Positions 1-7,245 of a stretch of 14,081 nt of DNA are shown one piece after another. A program made the translations under genes and the position numbers. Position 1 is the first letter of the stretch, and each line of letters starts with the position of its first letter. Source of the stretch: an uncultured Bacteroidales bacterium (GTDB taxonomy: Bacteria > Bacteroidota > Bacteroidia > Bacteroidales > P3); contig CAJOQB010000130.1 in the NCBI GenBank assembly GCA_905236405.1, forward strand, positions 1-14,081. Direction: 5' to 3'. The notes under the pieces are model-generated. The model was not told the DNA's origin. It saw nothing but the letters and a program-made list of their open reading frames with translations, and made no database searches.

Positions 1-11
1 GCTGCGACCCT

Positions 12-114
12 TCCCACAGGCGCCTGCGAGAGGGGTTACAGCATAGCTGCGGGAGGTCAAACAGCCGCCTGTGGGAACCCTCGGAGGCGGCTGTGTCGCA
101 TCACACAGCCGCCT
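12..114. repeat. GC-rich interlocking palindrome cluster
   Basis: Non-coding DNA downstream of the Trk operon. A perfect 12-bp inverted pair lies at 85-96 and 103-114 (AGGCGGCTGTGT / ACACAGCCGCCT, 6-nt loop). The arm at 61-70 (ACAGCCGCCT) could pair with 87-96 region instead, so two hairpins compete. A further 11-bp pair joins 12-22 (TCCCACAGGCG) to 66-76, and 17-26 (CAGGCGCCTG) is itself a palindrome. No T-run follows any stem on either strand, so they do not look like intrinsic terminators. They resemble repetitive extragenic palindromes, but only one cluster is visible here. The block is much more GC-rich than the AT-rich DNA at 170-312. Confidence 0.7.
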
Positions 115-179
115 GTGCCCTCCAAAGGCCCCGGAATTGTTAACTGTCCAAAACAGAAAAGTTAAACTGCTGCATAGAT

Positions 180-228
180 AATAAAAAAAATAGTTTGAGC
201 AATTTTCAATGTTGAAAACTGCTCAAAC
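180..228 (-). terminator. Intrinsic terminator of the trk operon
   Basis: Reading the minus strand downstream of the second trkH stop, arms at 228-212 and 209-193 form a 17-bp stem with one mismatch and a 2-nt loop. It is followed directly by a T-rich run complementary to 182-190. This is the layout of a rho-independent terminator and lies about 85 nt past the stop codon at 313. The 2-nt loop in DNA would open to about 4 nt in RNA. Confidence 0.75.
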
Positions 229-261
229 GAGGAAATTTTTGACCGTTTGAGCAAATTTCAA
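193..261. repeat. 17-bp repeat triad GTTTGAGCAANTTTCAA
   Basis: Three copies of one 17-mer: direct at 193-209, inverted at 212-228, and direct again at 245-261. Each differs from the first by a single base. The first two make the terminator stem. The third lies between that stem and the trkH stop codon and could pair with the inverted copy, giving an alternative, wider hairpin. The extra copy is not needed for termination. Confidence 0.7.
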
Positions 262-312
262 AATTAAGTTACTGATAACAAGGATTAATGATTTTTAAAA
301 ATAAGAAAAATA

Positions 313-1770
313 CTATCTTTTCCAGAATCTTGGGAAGATGATTATCAGTACGGTAAGGCACTCTAATCGACCCATTAGCATCAGCAGCGAGCAGACCCAT
401 TTGGCTGAGGCGGGGAAGGCGGCATAGGCCCCGAAGCCGCCACTGACGCCCAATCCAGGTCCATAGCCGCTGAGACAGGCAGCGGTGGCTCCGATGGACT
501 GCTGGGCGTCGACGCCGCAGAGCATCAACAGCAAGAGGCCGAGGAAGAGGGTGATGATGTAGATGAAGAAGATGACCATGACGTTGTTGACCATCTGGGG
601 TGCCACGGGTCGACCGTTGAGTCGCAGGGGGTTGACGACATGGGGACGGAGACGGTTTCGAAGGTTGTTGCGGACGTTGCGAAGCAGGATGATGATACGC
701 ATGGCTTTCAACCCTCCCGTGGTAGAACCTGCCATGCCGCCGATGAGCGATAGGATGACGAAGAGGAAGGTGACGGGTGTCCACCACAACGTGGTGTCGG
801 CGGCGACGGAGCCTGTGGTGGTGATGACGCTGGAGGTCTGCACCACGCCCAACCGAAGGGCCGTCTCCCAGTCGTAACAGGAATGGTAGTGAAGCGAGAG
901 CACCACAAAGGCGATGGAACTGAGCAGCAGGAGCAGATAGAAGCAGAACTGTTCGAGACGATGACGCAGTTGACGGAACTTGAAGGTGAACAACTGGTAC
1001 AGCAGGCTGATGTTGATGCCGCTGAAAAACATGGCCAACGCCAGGATGTATTGCTGTTGGTCGGTCAATGAGGCGATGCTGTCGTTGTGGATGGAGAAAC
1101 CGCCCGACGAGATATTGGTGAAGGTGAGGTTGACGGCATCCCAGAAGTGCATCCCGCTACCCATCAGCAATAGGATGAAAACCAAGGTGAGGGTGATGTA
1201 GACCGTCAGTGTGCGTCGAATAGTGATGTTGACGGGGACGGTGGCGCCTTGATAGTCGGCACCCGATGCCTCGGCGGTGTAAAGGCTGTAGCGGTTGATG
1301 CCCAACGAGGGAATGATGGCCAATACCATGAGCACGATACCAAAGCCCCCAACCCATTGCGACACGCTACGCCAAAACAGAATGGAGGCGGGCAGGTGCT
1401 CCACTTCGGGGAAGACGGTGGCACCTGTGGAGGTGAGTCCCGACATCGACTCGAACAGGGCGTCGACAGGGCGATGGACGGTGCCTGTGGCAAGGAACGG
1501 CAACATGCCGAACAAGGTGAGCACCACCCACACCGAGATGACGATGAGGTAGGGGATGCGTCGGTCGGTGCTTCGTGCCGTGGTGCGAGCCAACGAGAGG
1601 TAGATGAAGAAGCCGACGGCAAGTGTGAACAAACCTGAGAGGAGGATGGGCAGGGTGGTGCCGTCGTGGAAATGGACGGAGGGTATCAGACAGAGCAACA
1701 TCAACGCTCCTTCGGCCATCAGGGGGATGCTCAAAGGTCGCGACAGTGCATTATAGTCGGCTCGTGTCAT
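313..1770 (-). CDS. trkH: TrkH family potassium uptake protein, second paralog
   Basis: Membrane subunit of a Trk-type K+ uptake system, 485 aa and rich in hydrophobic helices. The four pore loops of the SKT superfamily can be seen, each with its conserved filter glycine: FESMSGLTSTG (G116), NISSGG (G223), ITTTG (G320) and LSGYGPGLG (G437). GGMAGSTTGGLKAMR (345-358) is the conserved stretch after the third pore loop. I start at the ATG at 1770, not at upstream in-frame codons. That ATG lies 4 nt after the stop of the preceding trkH and has a GGAGAAG sequence at good distance, the clearest Shine-Dalgarno in the window. It is the last gene of the nusG-like/trkA/trkH/trkH operon and ends about 85 nt before a terminator. 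It is clearly diverged from its neighbour, especially at pore loops 3 and 4, so the duplication is old. Confidence 0.92.
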   Translation of the reverse strand: MTRADYNALSRPLSIPLMAEGALMLLCLIPSVHFHDGTTLPILLSGLFTLAVGFFIYLSLARTTARSTDRRIPYLIVISVWVVLTLFGMLPFLATGTVHRPVDALFESMSGLTSTGATVFPEVEHLPASILFWRSVSQWVGGFGIVLMVLAIIPSLGINRYSLYTAEASGADYQGATVPVNITIRRTLTVYITLTLVFILLLMGSGMHFWDAVNLTFTNISSGGFSIHNDSIASLTDQQQYILALAMFFSGINISLLYQLFTFKFRQLRHRLEQFCFYLLLLLSSIAFVVLSLHYHSCYDWETALRLGVVQTSSVITTTGSVAADTTLWWTPVTFLFVILSLIGGMAGSTTGGLKAMRIIILLRNVRNNLRNRLRPHVVNPLRLNGRPVAPQMVNNVMVIFFIYIITLFLGLLLLMLCGVDAQQSIGATAACLSGYGPGLGVSGGFGAYAAFPASAKWVCSLLMLMGRLECLTVLIIIFPRFWKR

Positions 1771-1774
1771 GACA

Positions 1775-3283
1775 TTATCTTCTCCAATAAGCAGGTGAAA
1801 CAATGGCCAAGATGGCAAAAATCTCCACTCGTCCCACAAGCATCAGCAGGATGAGCGTCCATTTGGCGACAGCAGGAAGGGCGGCATAGGTGATATGTGC
1901 CCCCACCTCGCCCAAGATGGGCGTGGGTCCCAGATTGCTGATGTTGGCTGCCGCCATGCAAACAGCTTGCGGGATGGTGAGGTCGCAGAGGGTCAGGATG
2001 AAAGAGCCTCCAACGATAAAGAGGAAATACATGAAAACGAAGGCGAAAATCTTGTTGATGTATTCATCGCTGATGATGTTTTTGTCGATACGCACGGTGA
2101 AGACCACGTTGGGATGAATCATGCGGGTGAAGTAGTTGCGTACATATCGTATCAACAAGACAATCCGTTTCAGTTTCAACCCTCCGCCTGTCGAGCCCGA
2201 CATGGCTCCGATGATAATCAAAATAAAGGTGACTGCCGATGCCATCAAGGGCCAGTGCAGAGGCGGCGTGACGGTCAGACCGCATGTCGACACGGTGGAG
2301 GCCAGGTGGAACGCGCTGTAGTTGATGGACTGCAGGACGGGATTGCCGTGAAGGACAAAGGCGAGGGTGCAGAGCACAAAAGCTGTCAGAAACACCCACA
2401 GATAGAGTCGAAACTCCTCGCTACGGAACAGGTCACGACCGTGGCCAGTGACCAGTCGGAAAAGCAAGGCGATATTGATGCCGCTGAGAAACATGAAGGA
2501 GGTCACCCACCACAACGACAGGTTGGACATTCCCTCGATGCCTGCGTCGCTGATTTGGAATCCGCCTGTCGACACTACGCTTAGGGCGGTGTTGAAAGAG
2601 GTGAGGAAGTCGTTTCCCGAGAGAAGCAACAAAAGGAAGAGTGTTACGGTGGTGCCAATATAGACCAGCCACATATAGGTGACGCTGGTCGAGAGGCGGG
2701 GATGCAGCTTCCGTTGGACGGTGCCGCTGAACTCGGCATCGTAGAGATAGGCGGAGCCGATGTTGAGTTTGCGAAGCAGTGCGATGACAAACATAATCAG
2801 CCCCAATCCTCCAATCCACTGTGTCAACGACCGCCATACCATCAACCCCTTGGAGACATCGTCGAGACGGACAAGCACGGACGAGCCTGTGGTGGTGAAG
2901 CCGGAGAACGATTCGAAGGCGGCATCGGTGAACGAGCTGAGTGTGCCCGTCATCAGGTAGGGGATGGCTCCTGCCAAAGGAACGGTAATCCAACTGACGG
3001 CGACAATCCAAAAACTCTCTTTTTCGTGCAGCTCGTAGCTGGCTCGACGTCCCAGGATGTTTCGTGCAAAAAGCCCAATGACCATCATGAGGATGGCGGA
3101 TAGCAACAGATCGAATTGCTCGCCGTCGCCATAATAGATGGAGGCGATGATGGGGAGCGCCATAGCGGCTGCCATCACCACCATCAGCATACCCGCTAAT
3201 CGTGCAATCAGACGGAAGTTGAACTCCCGAATGTGCTTCATGACGGGCACCAGGTTGGGCAATTGTCGATTGACTTCGGCCAT
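1775..3283 (-). CDS. trkH: TrkH family potassium uptake protein, first paralog
   Basis: Membrane subunit of a Trk K+ transporter, 502 aa. The four pore loops are FESFSGFTTTGSS (G133), SVVSTGGF (G240/G241), STVSTCGLT (G335) and ANISNLGPTP (G452). GAMSGSTGGGLKLKR (359-373) corresponds to the region linked to the intramembrane gate, with its conserved basic residue. TrkH normally works as a dimer on a ring of TrkA. The ATG at 3283 overlaps the trkA stop by one base (TGATG), which suggests translational coupling. A later ATG at 3241 (MKHIREF) is possible, as neither start has a Shine-Dalgarno. Compared with the next gene, loop 3 has Cys before the filter glycine where the paralog has Thr, and loop 4 reads NLGPTP in place of GYGPGLG. 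Confidence 0.93.
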   Translation of the reverse strand: MAEVNRQLPNLVPVMKHIREFNFRLIARLAGMLMVVMAAAMALPIIASIYYGDGEQFDLLLSAILMMVIGLFARNILGRRASYELHEKESFWIVAVSWITVPLAGAIPYLMTGTLSSFTDAAFESFSGFTTTGSSVLVRLDDVSKGLMVWRSLTQWIGGLGLIMFVIALLRKLNIGSAYLYDAEFSGTVQRKLHPRLSTSVTYMWLVYIGTTVTLFLLLLLSGNDFLTSFNTALSVVSTGGFQISDAGIEGMSNLSLWWVTSFMFLSGINIALLFRLVTGHGRDLFRSEEFRLYLWVFLTAFVLCTLAFVLHGNPVLQSINYSAFHLASTVSTCGLTVTPPLHWPLMASAVTFILIIIGAMSGSTGGGLKLKRIVLLIRYVRNYFTRMIHPNVVFTVRIDKNIISDEYINKIFAFVFMYFLFIVGGSFILTLCDLTIPQAVCMAAANISNLGPTPILGEVGAHITYAALPAVAKWTLILLMLVGRVEIFAILAIVSPAYWRR

Positions 3284-4626
3284 CAATTAAAGAGTTTCGA
3301 CACCTTGTTCATCACATGGGGCAGCGCAAAGACCACGACACGGTCTTCGGCTTGCAGTTGTGTCTCGCGAGTGGGAAGGATGGTCTCTATGCCACGGATG
3401 ACACCTCCGATGGTGGCATCGGAAGCCAATGCCAGCTCGCCGATGGGCTTGCGGGTGGCGGTGCTGTGCGGTTTCACCACAAACTCTATCAGCTCGGCGT
3501 TGGTGCCGCTCAGCCACTTGCTGGAGACGGCGTCGCCTTTGACGATGAAACGGGCGATATAGCTGGCGGTAATCAGTTTCTTGTTGATAATGGTGTCGAT
3601 GCCGATGTCTTGGGAGATATTGATGAACCCCGTGTTCTCCACCAGTGCGATGGTGCGTTTCACCCCCTGTCGACGGGCGTGGAGACAGGAGAGGACGTTG
3701 GTCTCGGTCGAGTTGGTGACAGCGACAAAGGCATCGTTCTCCCAGATGCGTTCTTCGGTCATCAGGTCGATGTCGGTGGCGTCACCGTTGATGATGGTGG
3801 TGCGTTTGTCCAACAGTGAGGTCAAATCGCGGCAGCGATCCATGTCGCTCTCCACCAATGTGATGTCCATATGGCTACCCAGTTCCTTGGCGGCACTGCG
3901 GCCGACACGACCACCGCCCACGATGGCTACGCTTCTGACCGTCACATCGGTTTTGCCCACCATCTTGGCAATGGCATCCTGTTGGTGCGACTTGCTGATG
4001 ATATAACAAAAGTCGCCAGGCTCGAAGACAAAATCGGAATGAGGGATAAAAGTCTGTGAATGACGAAGGACAGAGACAATACGGACATGGAAATTGCTGT
4101 ACGAACGTGCAAGTTCACGCATCGACTTGCCCACCACCAACGACTCGGGCTCGAGACGCACCAAATACATCGTCAGCAATCCGCCCGAGAAATCAAAGAA
4201 TTCAGTGGCGACATTGTTATTGAGCAGATTGGTGATTTCTTTTGCTGCGATACGTTCGGGGCAGACCATTTCGTCGACACCCAGTTGCTTGAACATCTCC
4301 TTGTTCTTCTCGTTGAGGAATTCGGCATTGACGACACGAGCAACGGTACGCCGTGCTTTTAGTTTCTTGGCCACCATACACGAAATCAAATTGATTGACT
4401 CGTCGTGCAGCACTGCAAGGAAGAGGTCGCAGTCTCCCACGTTGGCCTCTTTCAGCACCTCGGGCGAGGTAGAGTCACCTGCAATGGTCAGCAGGTCGGC
4501 ATTGCTTTCCAGTTTCTTCAGCAGTGCCGAGTGGGGGTCGACAACAGTGATGTTGAAGTCCAAGGCGGTGAGGGAACGTGCCAGATAGAACCCCACCTCT
4601 CCATCGCCAGCAATAATAATGTTCAT
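3283..4626 (-). CDS. trkA: Trk system potassium uptake regulator TrkA
   Basis: Cytoplasmic NAD(H)/nucleotide-binding regulator that gates TrkH, 447 aa, close to the usual full-length TrkA. Two RCK halves are visible. The first Rossmann domain has GDGEVG at 7-12, an acidic residue D30 ending the second strand, and GDST at 50-53. Its RCK_C domain covers about 141-225. The second Rossmann domain has GGGRVG at 237-242, E259 and GDAT at 281-284. A second RCK_C domain fills about 370-447 (EFVVKPHSTATRKPIGEL). Both glycine motifs are intact, so both halves should bind nucleotide. The ATG overlaps the end of the NusG-like gene by four bases (ATGA), and the stop overlaps the first trkH. This tight coupling fits one subunit being made together with the channel. 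Confidence 0.95.
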   Translation of the reverse strand: MNIIIAGDGEVGFYLARSLTALDFNITVVDPHSALLKKLESNADLLTIAGDSTSPEVLKEANVGDCDLFLAVLHDESINLISCMVAKKLKARRTVARVVNAEFLNEKNKEMFKQLGVDEMVCPERIAAKEITNLLNNNVATEFFDFSGGLLTMYLVRLEPESLVVGKSMRELARSYSNFHVRIVSVLRHSQTFIPHSDFVFEPGDFCYIISKSHQQDAIAKMVGKTDVTVRSVAIVGGGRVGRSAAKELGSHMDITLVESDMDRCRDLTSLLDKRTTIINGDATDIDLMTEERIWENDAFVAVTNSTETNVLSCLHARRQGVKRTIALVENTGFINISQDIGIDTIINKKLITASYIARFIVKGDAVSSKWLSGTNAELIEFVVKPHSTATRKPIGELALASDATIGGVIRGIETILPTRETQLQAEDRVVVFALPHVMNKVSKLFN

Positions 4627-5183
4627 ATATTGTAATTTTTTCTCGGCGTTTCTTTCTTCGTCTCTATCACTTCCAGCACATCCTCGTCGAGGTCGACCAC
4701 AAAGACTTTGCCCAACACATCGATGCTAACACCGAAACGGTCTTTGCCCTTGCCTTTTTTCTCTTTGTCTTTGTAGATATAGCCCTCTTGGCCAGCAAAA
4801 GAACCGGCAATGACACGAACCTGAACGCCTTGACGCAGTTCGCTGATGTTCTTCACATAGACCTCCTTGTCACTGTTCACCATGTCCATCATTGCCTGCA
4901 TCTCGCTGTCGGGGATGGTGGCGGTATGTCCGTCGAACTTGATAGACCAAGCAAGCCCGTCGACATAGCGTACCATAGATTCTTGTCGTATGTTGATGCG
5001 GGCAAAAAGATAGGAGGGCAGCAACGGCACTTCCACCCACTTCATTCGGTCGCTCCACTTGTGCAGTCGACGTTGCGTGGGAATATAGGTTTCAATGCCC
5101 ATTTGGTTCAGTCTTGCCGAAACTTTCTTCTCGGCTCGAGCAGAAGTATAGAGTGCAACCCATTGAGGTACATCGCTTAGCAT
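4623..5183 (-). CDS. NusG-like (UpxY-type) transcription antiterminator
   Basis: A 186-aa NusG/RfaH-family protein. The N-terminal NGN domain spans about 6-105, with the family's opening WVALYTSARAEKKVSARL, IETYIPTQRRL, and the PLLPSYLFARI strand at 53-63. The C-terminal KOW domain begins near 118 (GVQVRVIAGSFAGQEGYIY) and is followed by a basic linker (KDKEKKGKGKDR). In Bacteroides, UpxY proteins of this type are encoded first in capsule operons and help RNA polymerase read through that operon. Here the gene is first in an operon with trkA and two trkH genes, and its stop overlaps the trkA start (ATGA). Whether it acts on its own operon is inference. It is unlikely to be the housekeeping NusG, which usually lies beside secE and rplK. 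The start at 5183 follows a roughly 30-nt leader. Confidence 0.85.
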   Translation of the reverse strand: MLSDVPQWVALYTSARAEKKVSARLNQMGIETYIPTQRRLHKWSDRMKWVEVPLLPSYLFARINIRQESMVRYVDGLAWSIKFDGHTATIPDSEMQAMMDMVNSDKEVYVKNISELRQGVQVRVIAGSFAGQEGYIYKDKEKKGKGKDRFGVSIDVLGKVFVVDLDEDVLEVIETKKETPRKNYNI

Positions 5184-5217
5184 GACTTGTTATTCGTTTT
5201 TTTTCTGTAAAGATGCG

Positions 5218-5247
5218 TGCAAAGATACAAATATTCTTATCTTTGCA
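5218..5247. promoter_or_regulatory. Divergent promoter pair on an inverted repeat
   Basis: A perfect 10-bp inverted repeat, TGCAAAGATA (5218-5227) and TATCTTTGCA (5238-5247), separated by 10 bp. Each arm carries a match to the Bacteroidetes -7 element TAnnTTTG: plus strand 5238-5245, minus strand 5227-5220. On the minus strand a TTG at 5248-5246 lies 18 bp before the -7 box, near the expected -33 spacing. No good -33 box is seen for the plus strand. The implied leaders are about 30 nt for the NusG-like gene and about 45 nt for the nitroreductase. Confidence 0.6.
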
Positions 5248-5295
5248 ACTGTTTTTTTTATTTATGAATCTAATAATCAAATAAGAATCAGTTAT

Positions 5296-6045
5296 ATGAA
5301 TACCGAAGAACTGCTGATGAACCACAGAAGTGTGAGGAAATACAAAGACCGCCCCATCGACCGTCAGGTGTTGGATCGCATTCTCGAATGCGGCATGAGA
5401 GCGTCGAACACAGGCAACATGCAAATATACAGTGTCGTGGTGACACAAGATGCGGAGCGTCGCGAAGCTCTCTCCAAGTTGCACTTCGGACAGGGAGCCA
5501 CCTGCGCCGCCTATCTGACCATCTGTGTCGATGTCAACCGTTACCATCACTGGTGTCGTCTGCGTGGATGCGACGAGCCATATGGCAACTTCCTTTGGTT
5601 GATGTCGGGAACTGTCGACGCCTCGTTGTGTGCACAGAACATCTGTGTGGCAGCCGAGTCGGAGGGCTTGGGTTTCTGCTATTTGGGAACGGTGATGTAC
5701 AACACCAAGGCGATTGCCGAATTATTGGAACTGCCGAAGGGCGTGGTGCCCGTCGTCACCCTTTCGTTGGGCTATCCCGACGAGGAACCCCAGCAAAGCG
5801 AGCGTCTTCCGTTGGAAGGCACGGTTCACTACGAGACTTACCACAACTATAGCGACGCAGAAATTGACGACATCCACCGCATTCGTGAGGAGTTCCCTTT
5901 CAACCAAGAGATGGTGCGGGTGAACAAGACGCGAAACTATTGCGAGATATTCACCAATATCCGTTATCCCAAGAAGGACAATTTGGCCATATCCCAATCG
6001 CTTGAGGAATTCTGCACTCAGGCAGGCTTCTTCAACAAGGATTAG
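5296..6045 (+). CDS. NfsA/FRP-type nitroreductase (FMN-dependent NAD(P)H oxidoreductase)
   Basis: A 249-aa flavoprotein of the nitroreductase family, probably cytoplasmic. It would use FMN and NAD(P)H to reduce nitroaromatics, quinones or flavins; the true substrate cannot be read from sequence. The N-terminal HRSVRKYKDRPID (10-22) is the classic FMN-phosphate-binding motif, followed by RASNTGNMQ (35-43). GLGFCYLGTV (124-133) and VVTLSLGYP (153-161) match the later flavin-site segments. RLPLEGTVHYETY (170-182) is typical of the NfsA/FRP branch. I start at the ATG at 5296 (MNTEELL). The frame is open further upstream to 5182, but that extension would overlap the divergent promoter and the NusG-like start, and is lysine/phenylalanine-rich filler. 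It is transcribed alone, away from the trk operon, and ends at a shared terminator hairpin. Confidence 0.9.
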   Translation: MNTEELLMNHRSVRKYKDRPIDRQVLDRILECGMRASNTGNMQIYSVVVTQDAERREALSKLHFGQGATCAAYLTICVDVNRYHHWCRLRGCDEPYGNFLWLMSGTVDASLCAQNICVAAESEGLGFCYLGTVMYNTKAIAELLELPKGVVPVVTLSLGYPDEEPQQSERLPLEGTVHYETYHNYSDAEIDDIHRIREEFPFNQEMVRVNKTRNYCEIFTNIRYPKKDNLAISQSLEEFCTQAGFFNKD

Positions 6046-6067
6046 GCATTGCATAGAGACAAAAAAG

Positions 6068-6101
6068 AAAGCGAGGAATGTCGATGGGCATTCCTCGCTT
6101 T
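6068..6101. terminator. Bidirectional terminator between convergent genes
   Basis: Perfect 13-bp arms AAAGCGAGGAATG (6068-6080) and CATTCCTCGCTTT (6089-6101) enclose an 8-nt loop. The stem is followed by Ts on the plus strand and preceded by an A-run (6061-6066), which is a T-run for the minus strand. It sits between the stops of the nitroreductase (6045) and the PepSY-like gene (6122) and should serve both. Confidence 0.85.
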
Positions 6102-6121
6102 TGTGTTATGAGCAATTGTCG

Positions 6122-7174
6122 TTATTGAACGTCGCGTTCATCGAGGGGTTGAGCCAACAGGCCAGTGAAACGACCCGTGTTGTCAAACTCCATGCGGGTG
6201 TATTTCTTGGCGTTGCCTTTTCCTTGGCTCACTACCACATAGGTGTAGGGTTTGGGCTTCTTGCCGTCTTCGCCGCGATATTTGGCGTCGTATTCGTACA
6301 CCACCATTTTCTCCACTTTGTATTTCTCGTCTTTATATTTCTCGTTGAGATATTTCAAGATGGCGGAGGTGTAGCGTTCTTTCTGCAGCACTTTGCCCGT
6401 GCGAACCAGCTGTTCGGTTTCGATGTTGTAGACAGCTTCGAAGTCGTTCTTTTGGTTGTTGGTGTAGTAGGCCACGAATTCGTCGCCACGAAGATACCAG
6501 TCGGGACCGGATTTCAGACGGGTGGCGGGGTAGCGTTTGTTGAAGTTGGCGGTGATGGCATCCGAAGGCATGGGACGTTCGTACTCGGGAACATCCTCCA
6601 CCGATTTCTCGCGACGTTTGGTGGCACGATGGGCACGAGAGTTGTCCTCAGCACTGTTCTTCTGGATTTCCATGGTCTCGTCGGGGTTGGTGTGGGCATA
6701 GTAGTCGCGTTTCACCACCTCGGGATCGGGAGCGGTACTCTTCTGCAGTTTTCCGCGGGTGTCGAAAATCAGCTCGCAGTCGTTCGAGCCAATGCCTTTC
6801 TTGACAATGACCAGACGATAGTAGTTGTCGCCGCTCATTTCTTCGACATACTCGGTGGTTTTGATACGATAGCCAGGATAGTTGTTGACGAAATAGGTGT
6901 TCATCAGCGTGGGGCATTCGTTGAGGTCGACAGGGAATGCGCTGTACTGCCACTCGCCAGAAGCGGTGAAGTAGCAACGACCGTTCTGACCGTCGGTAAC
7001 AAAGTCGGCGATGTACTGGCCAGGAGCCTGATACCAGGTTTTCACCTTATACGACTCATACGTCTTCTCGAGGGTGAGGAGCACCGACTTGGGAACGTCG
7101 GTCTCTTTCACTTTGGTCTGTGCTGCCACCAAGAAGGGGAGGCAGAGCAGCGTCAGAAGAATGTATTTTTTCAT
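6122..7174 (-). CDS. Secreted PepSY-like (putative beta-lactamase-inhibitor-like) domain protein
   Basis: A 350-aa exported protein of unknown function. Residues 1-19 (MKKYILLTLLCLPFLVAAQ) form a signal peptide with an AAQ cleavage region and no lipobox cysteine. Residues about 24-145 have the pattern of Bacteroidetes PepSY-like/BLIP-like domains. These are a helix VPKSVLLTLEKTY, then KVKTWYQAPGQYIADF, a Gly turn, CYFTASGEWQYSAF, and a second half ending ELIFDTRGKL. A charged, probably disordered linker (about 165-200) leads to a second similar unit at about 203-342 (AITANFNKRYP, WYLRGDEFVAYYT, TRMEFDNTGRFTG). Domain assignment is by pattern only; beta-lactamase inhibition should not be assumed. 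It appears monocistronic, with a weak promoter upstream and the shared hairpin downstream. I see no partner gene, such as a sensor kinase, in the window. Confidence 0.75.
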   Translation of the reverse strand: MKKYILLTLLCLPFLVAAQTKVKETDVPKSVLLTLEKTYESYKVKTWYQAPGQYIADFVTDGQNGRCYFTASGEWQYSAFPVDLNECPTLMNTYFVNNYPGYRIKTTEYVEEMSGDNYYRLVIVKKGIGSNDCELIFDTRGKLQKSTAPDPEVVKRDYYAHTNPDETMEIQKNSAEDNSRAHRATKRREKSVEDVPEYERPMPSDAITANFNKRYPATRLKSGPDWYLRGDEFVAYYTNNQKNDFEAVYNIETEQLVRTGKVLQKERYTSAILKYLNEKYKDEKYKVEKMVVYEYDAKYRGEDGKKPKPYTYVVVSQGKGNAKKYTRMEFDNTGRFTGLLAQPLDERDVQ

Positions 7175-7209
7175 CTTATGAGGGTTTAAAAATTTGGGGT
7201 ATAACGATG

Positions 7210-7242
7210 CAATGTTAAAATTATTGCATTACACTTTGCAAA
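7210..7242 (-). promoter_or_regulatory. Possible promoter of the PepSY-like gene
   Basis: On the minus strand, TTTG (7242-7239) and TAACATTG (7217-7210, one mismatch to TAnnTTTG) are separated by 21 bp. The predicted transcript would start near 7203, about 30 nt before the ATG at 7174. The -7 box overlaps an inverted repeat TGCAAT-N9-ATTGCA (7208-7228). The call rests on consensus and spacing only. Confidence 0.4.
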
Positions 7243-7245
7243 AAC

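Noticed and set aside
193..261. Short CRISPR-like array
   Set aside because: There are only three 17-mers, one of them inverted, with unequal gaps and no cas genes. A terminator explains two of the copies.
1895..2584. Plus-strand open frame of 229 codons inside the first trkH
   Set aside because: It is the complement of a clear TrkH coding region; the long open frame reflects codon bias.
5182..5295. N-terminal extension of the nitroreductase to 5182
   Set aside because: It would place the start upstream of the likely promoter and overlap the NusG-like start. The family N terminus begins at MNTEELL.
6002..7189. Long plus-strand open frame (395 codons) opposite the PepSY-like gene
   Set aside because: It is the antisense of a gene with a clear signal peptide and domain pattern. 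Its translation is a Val/Phe/Gly-rich run with no recognisable domain, and it would run through the terminator hairpin.
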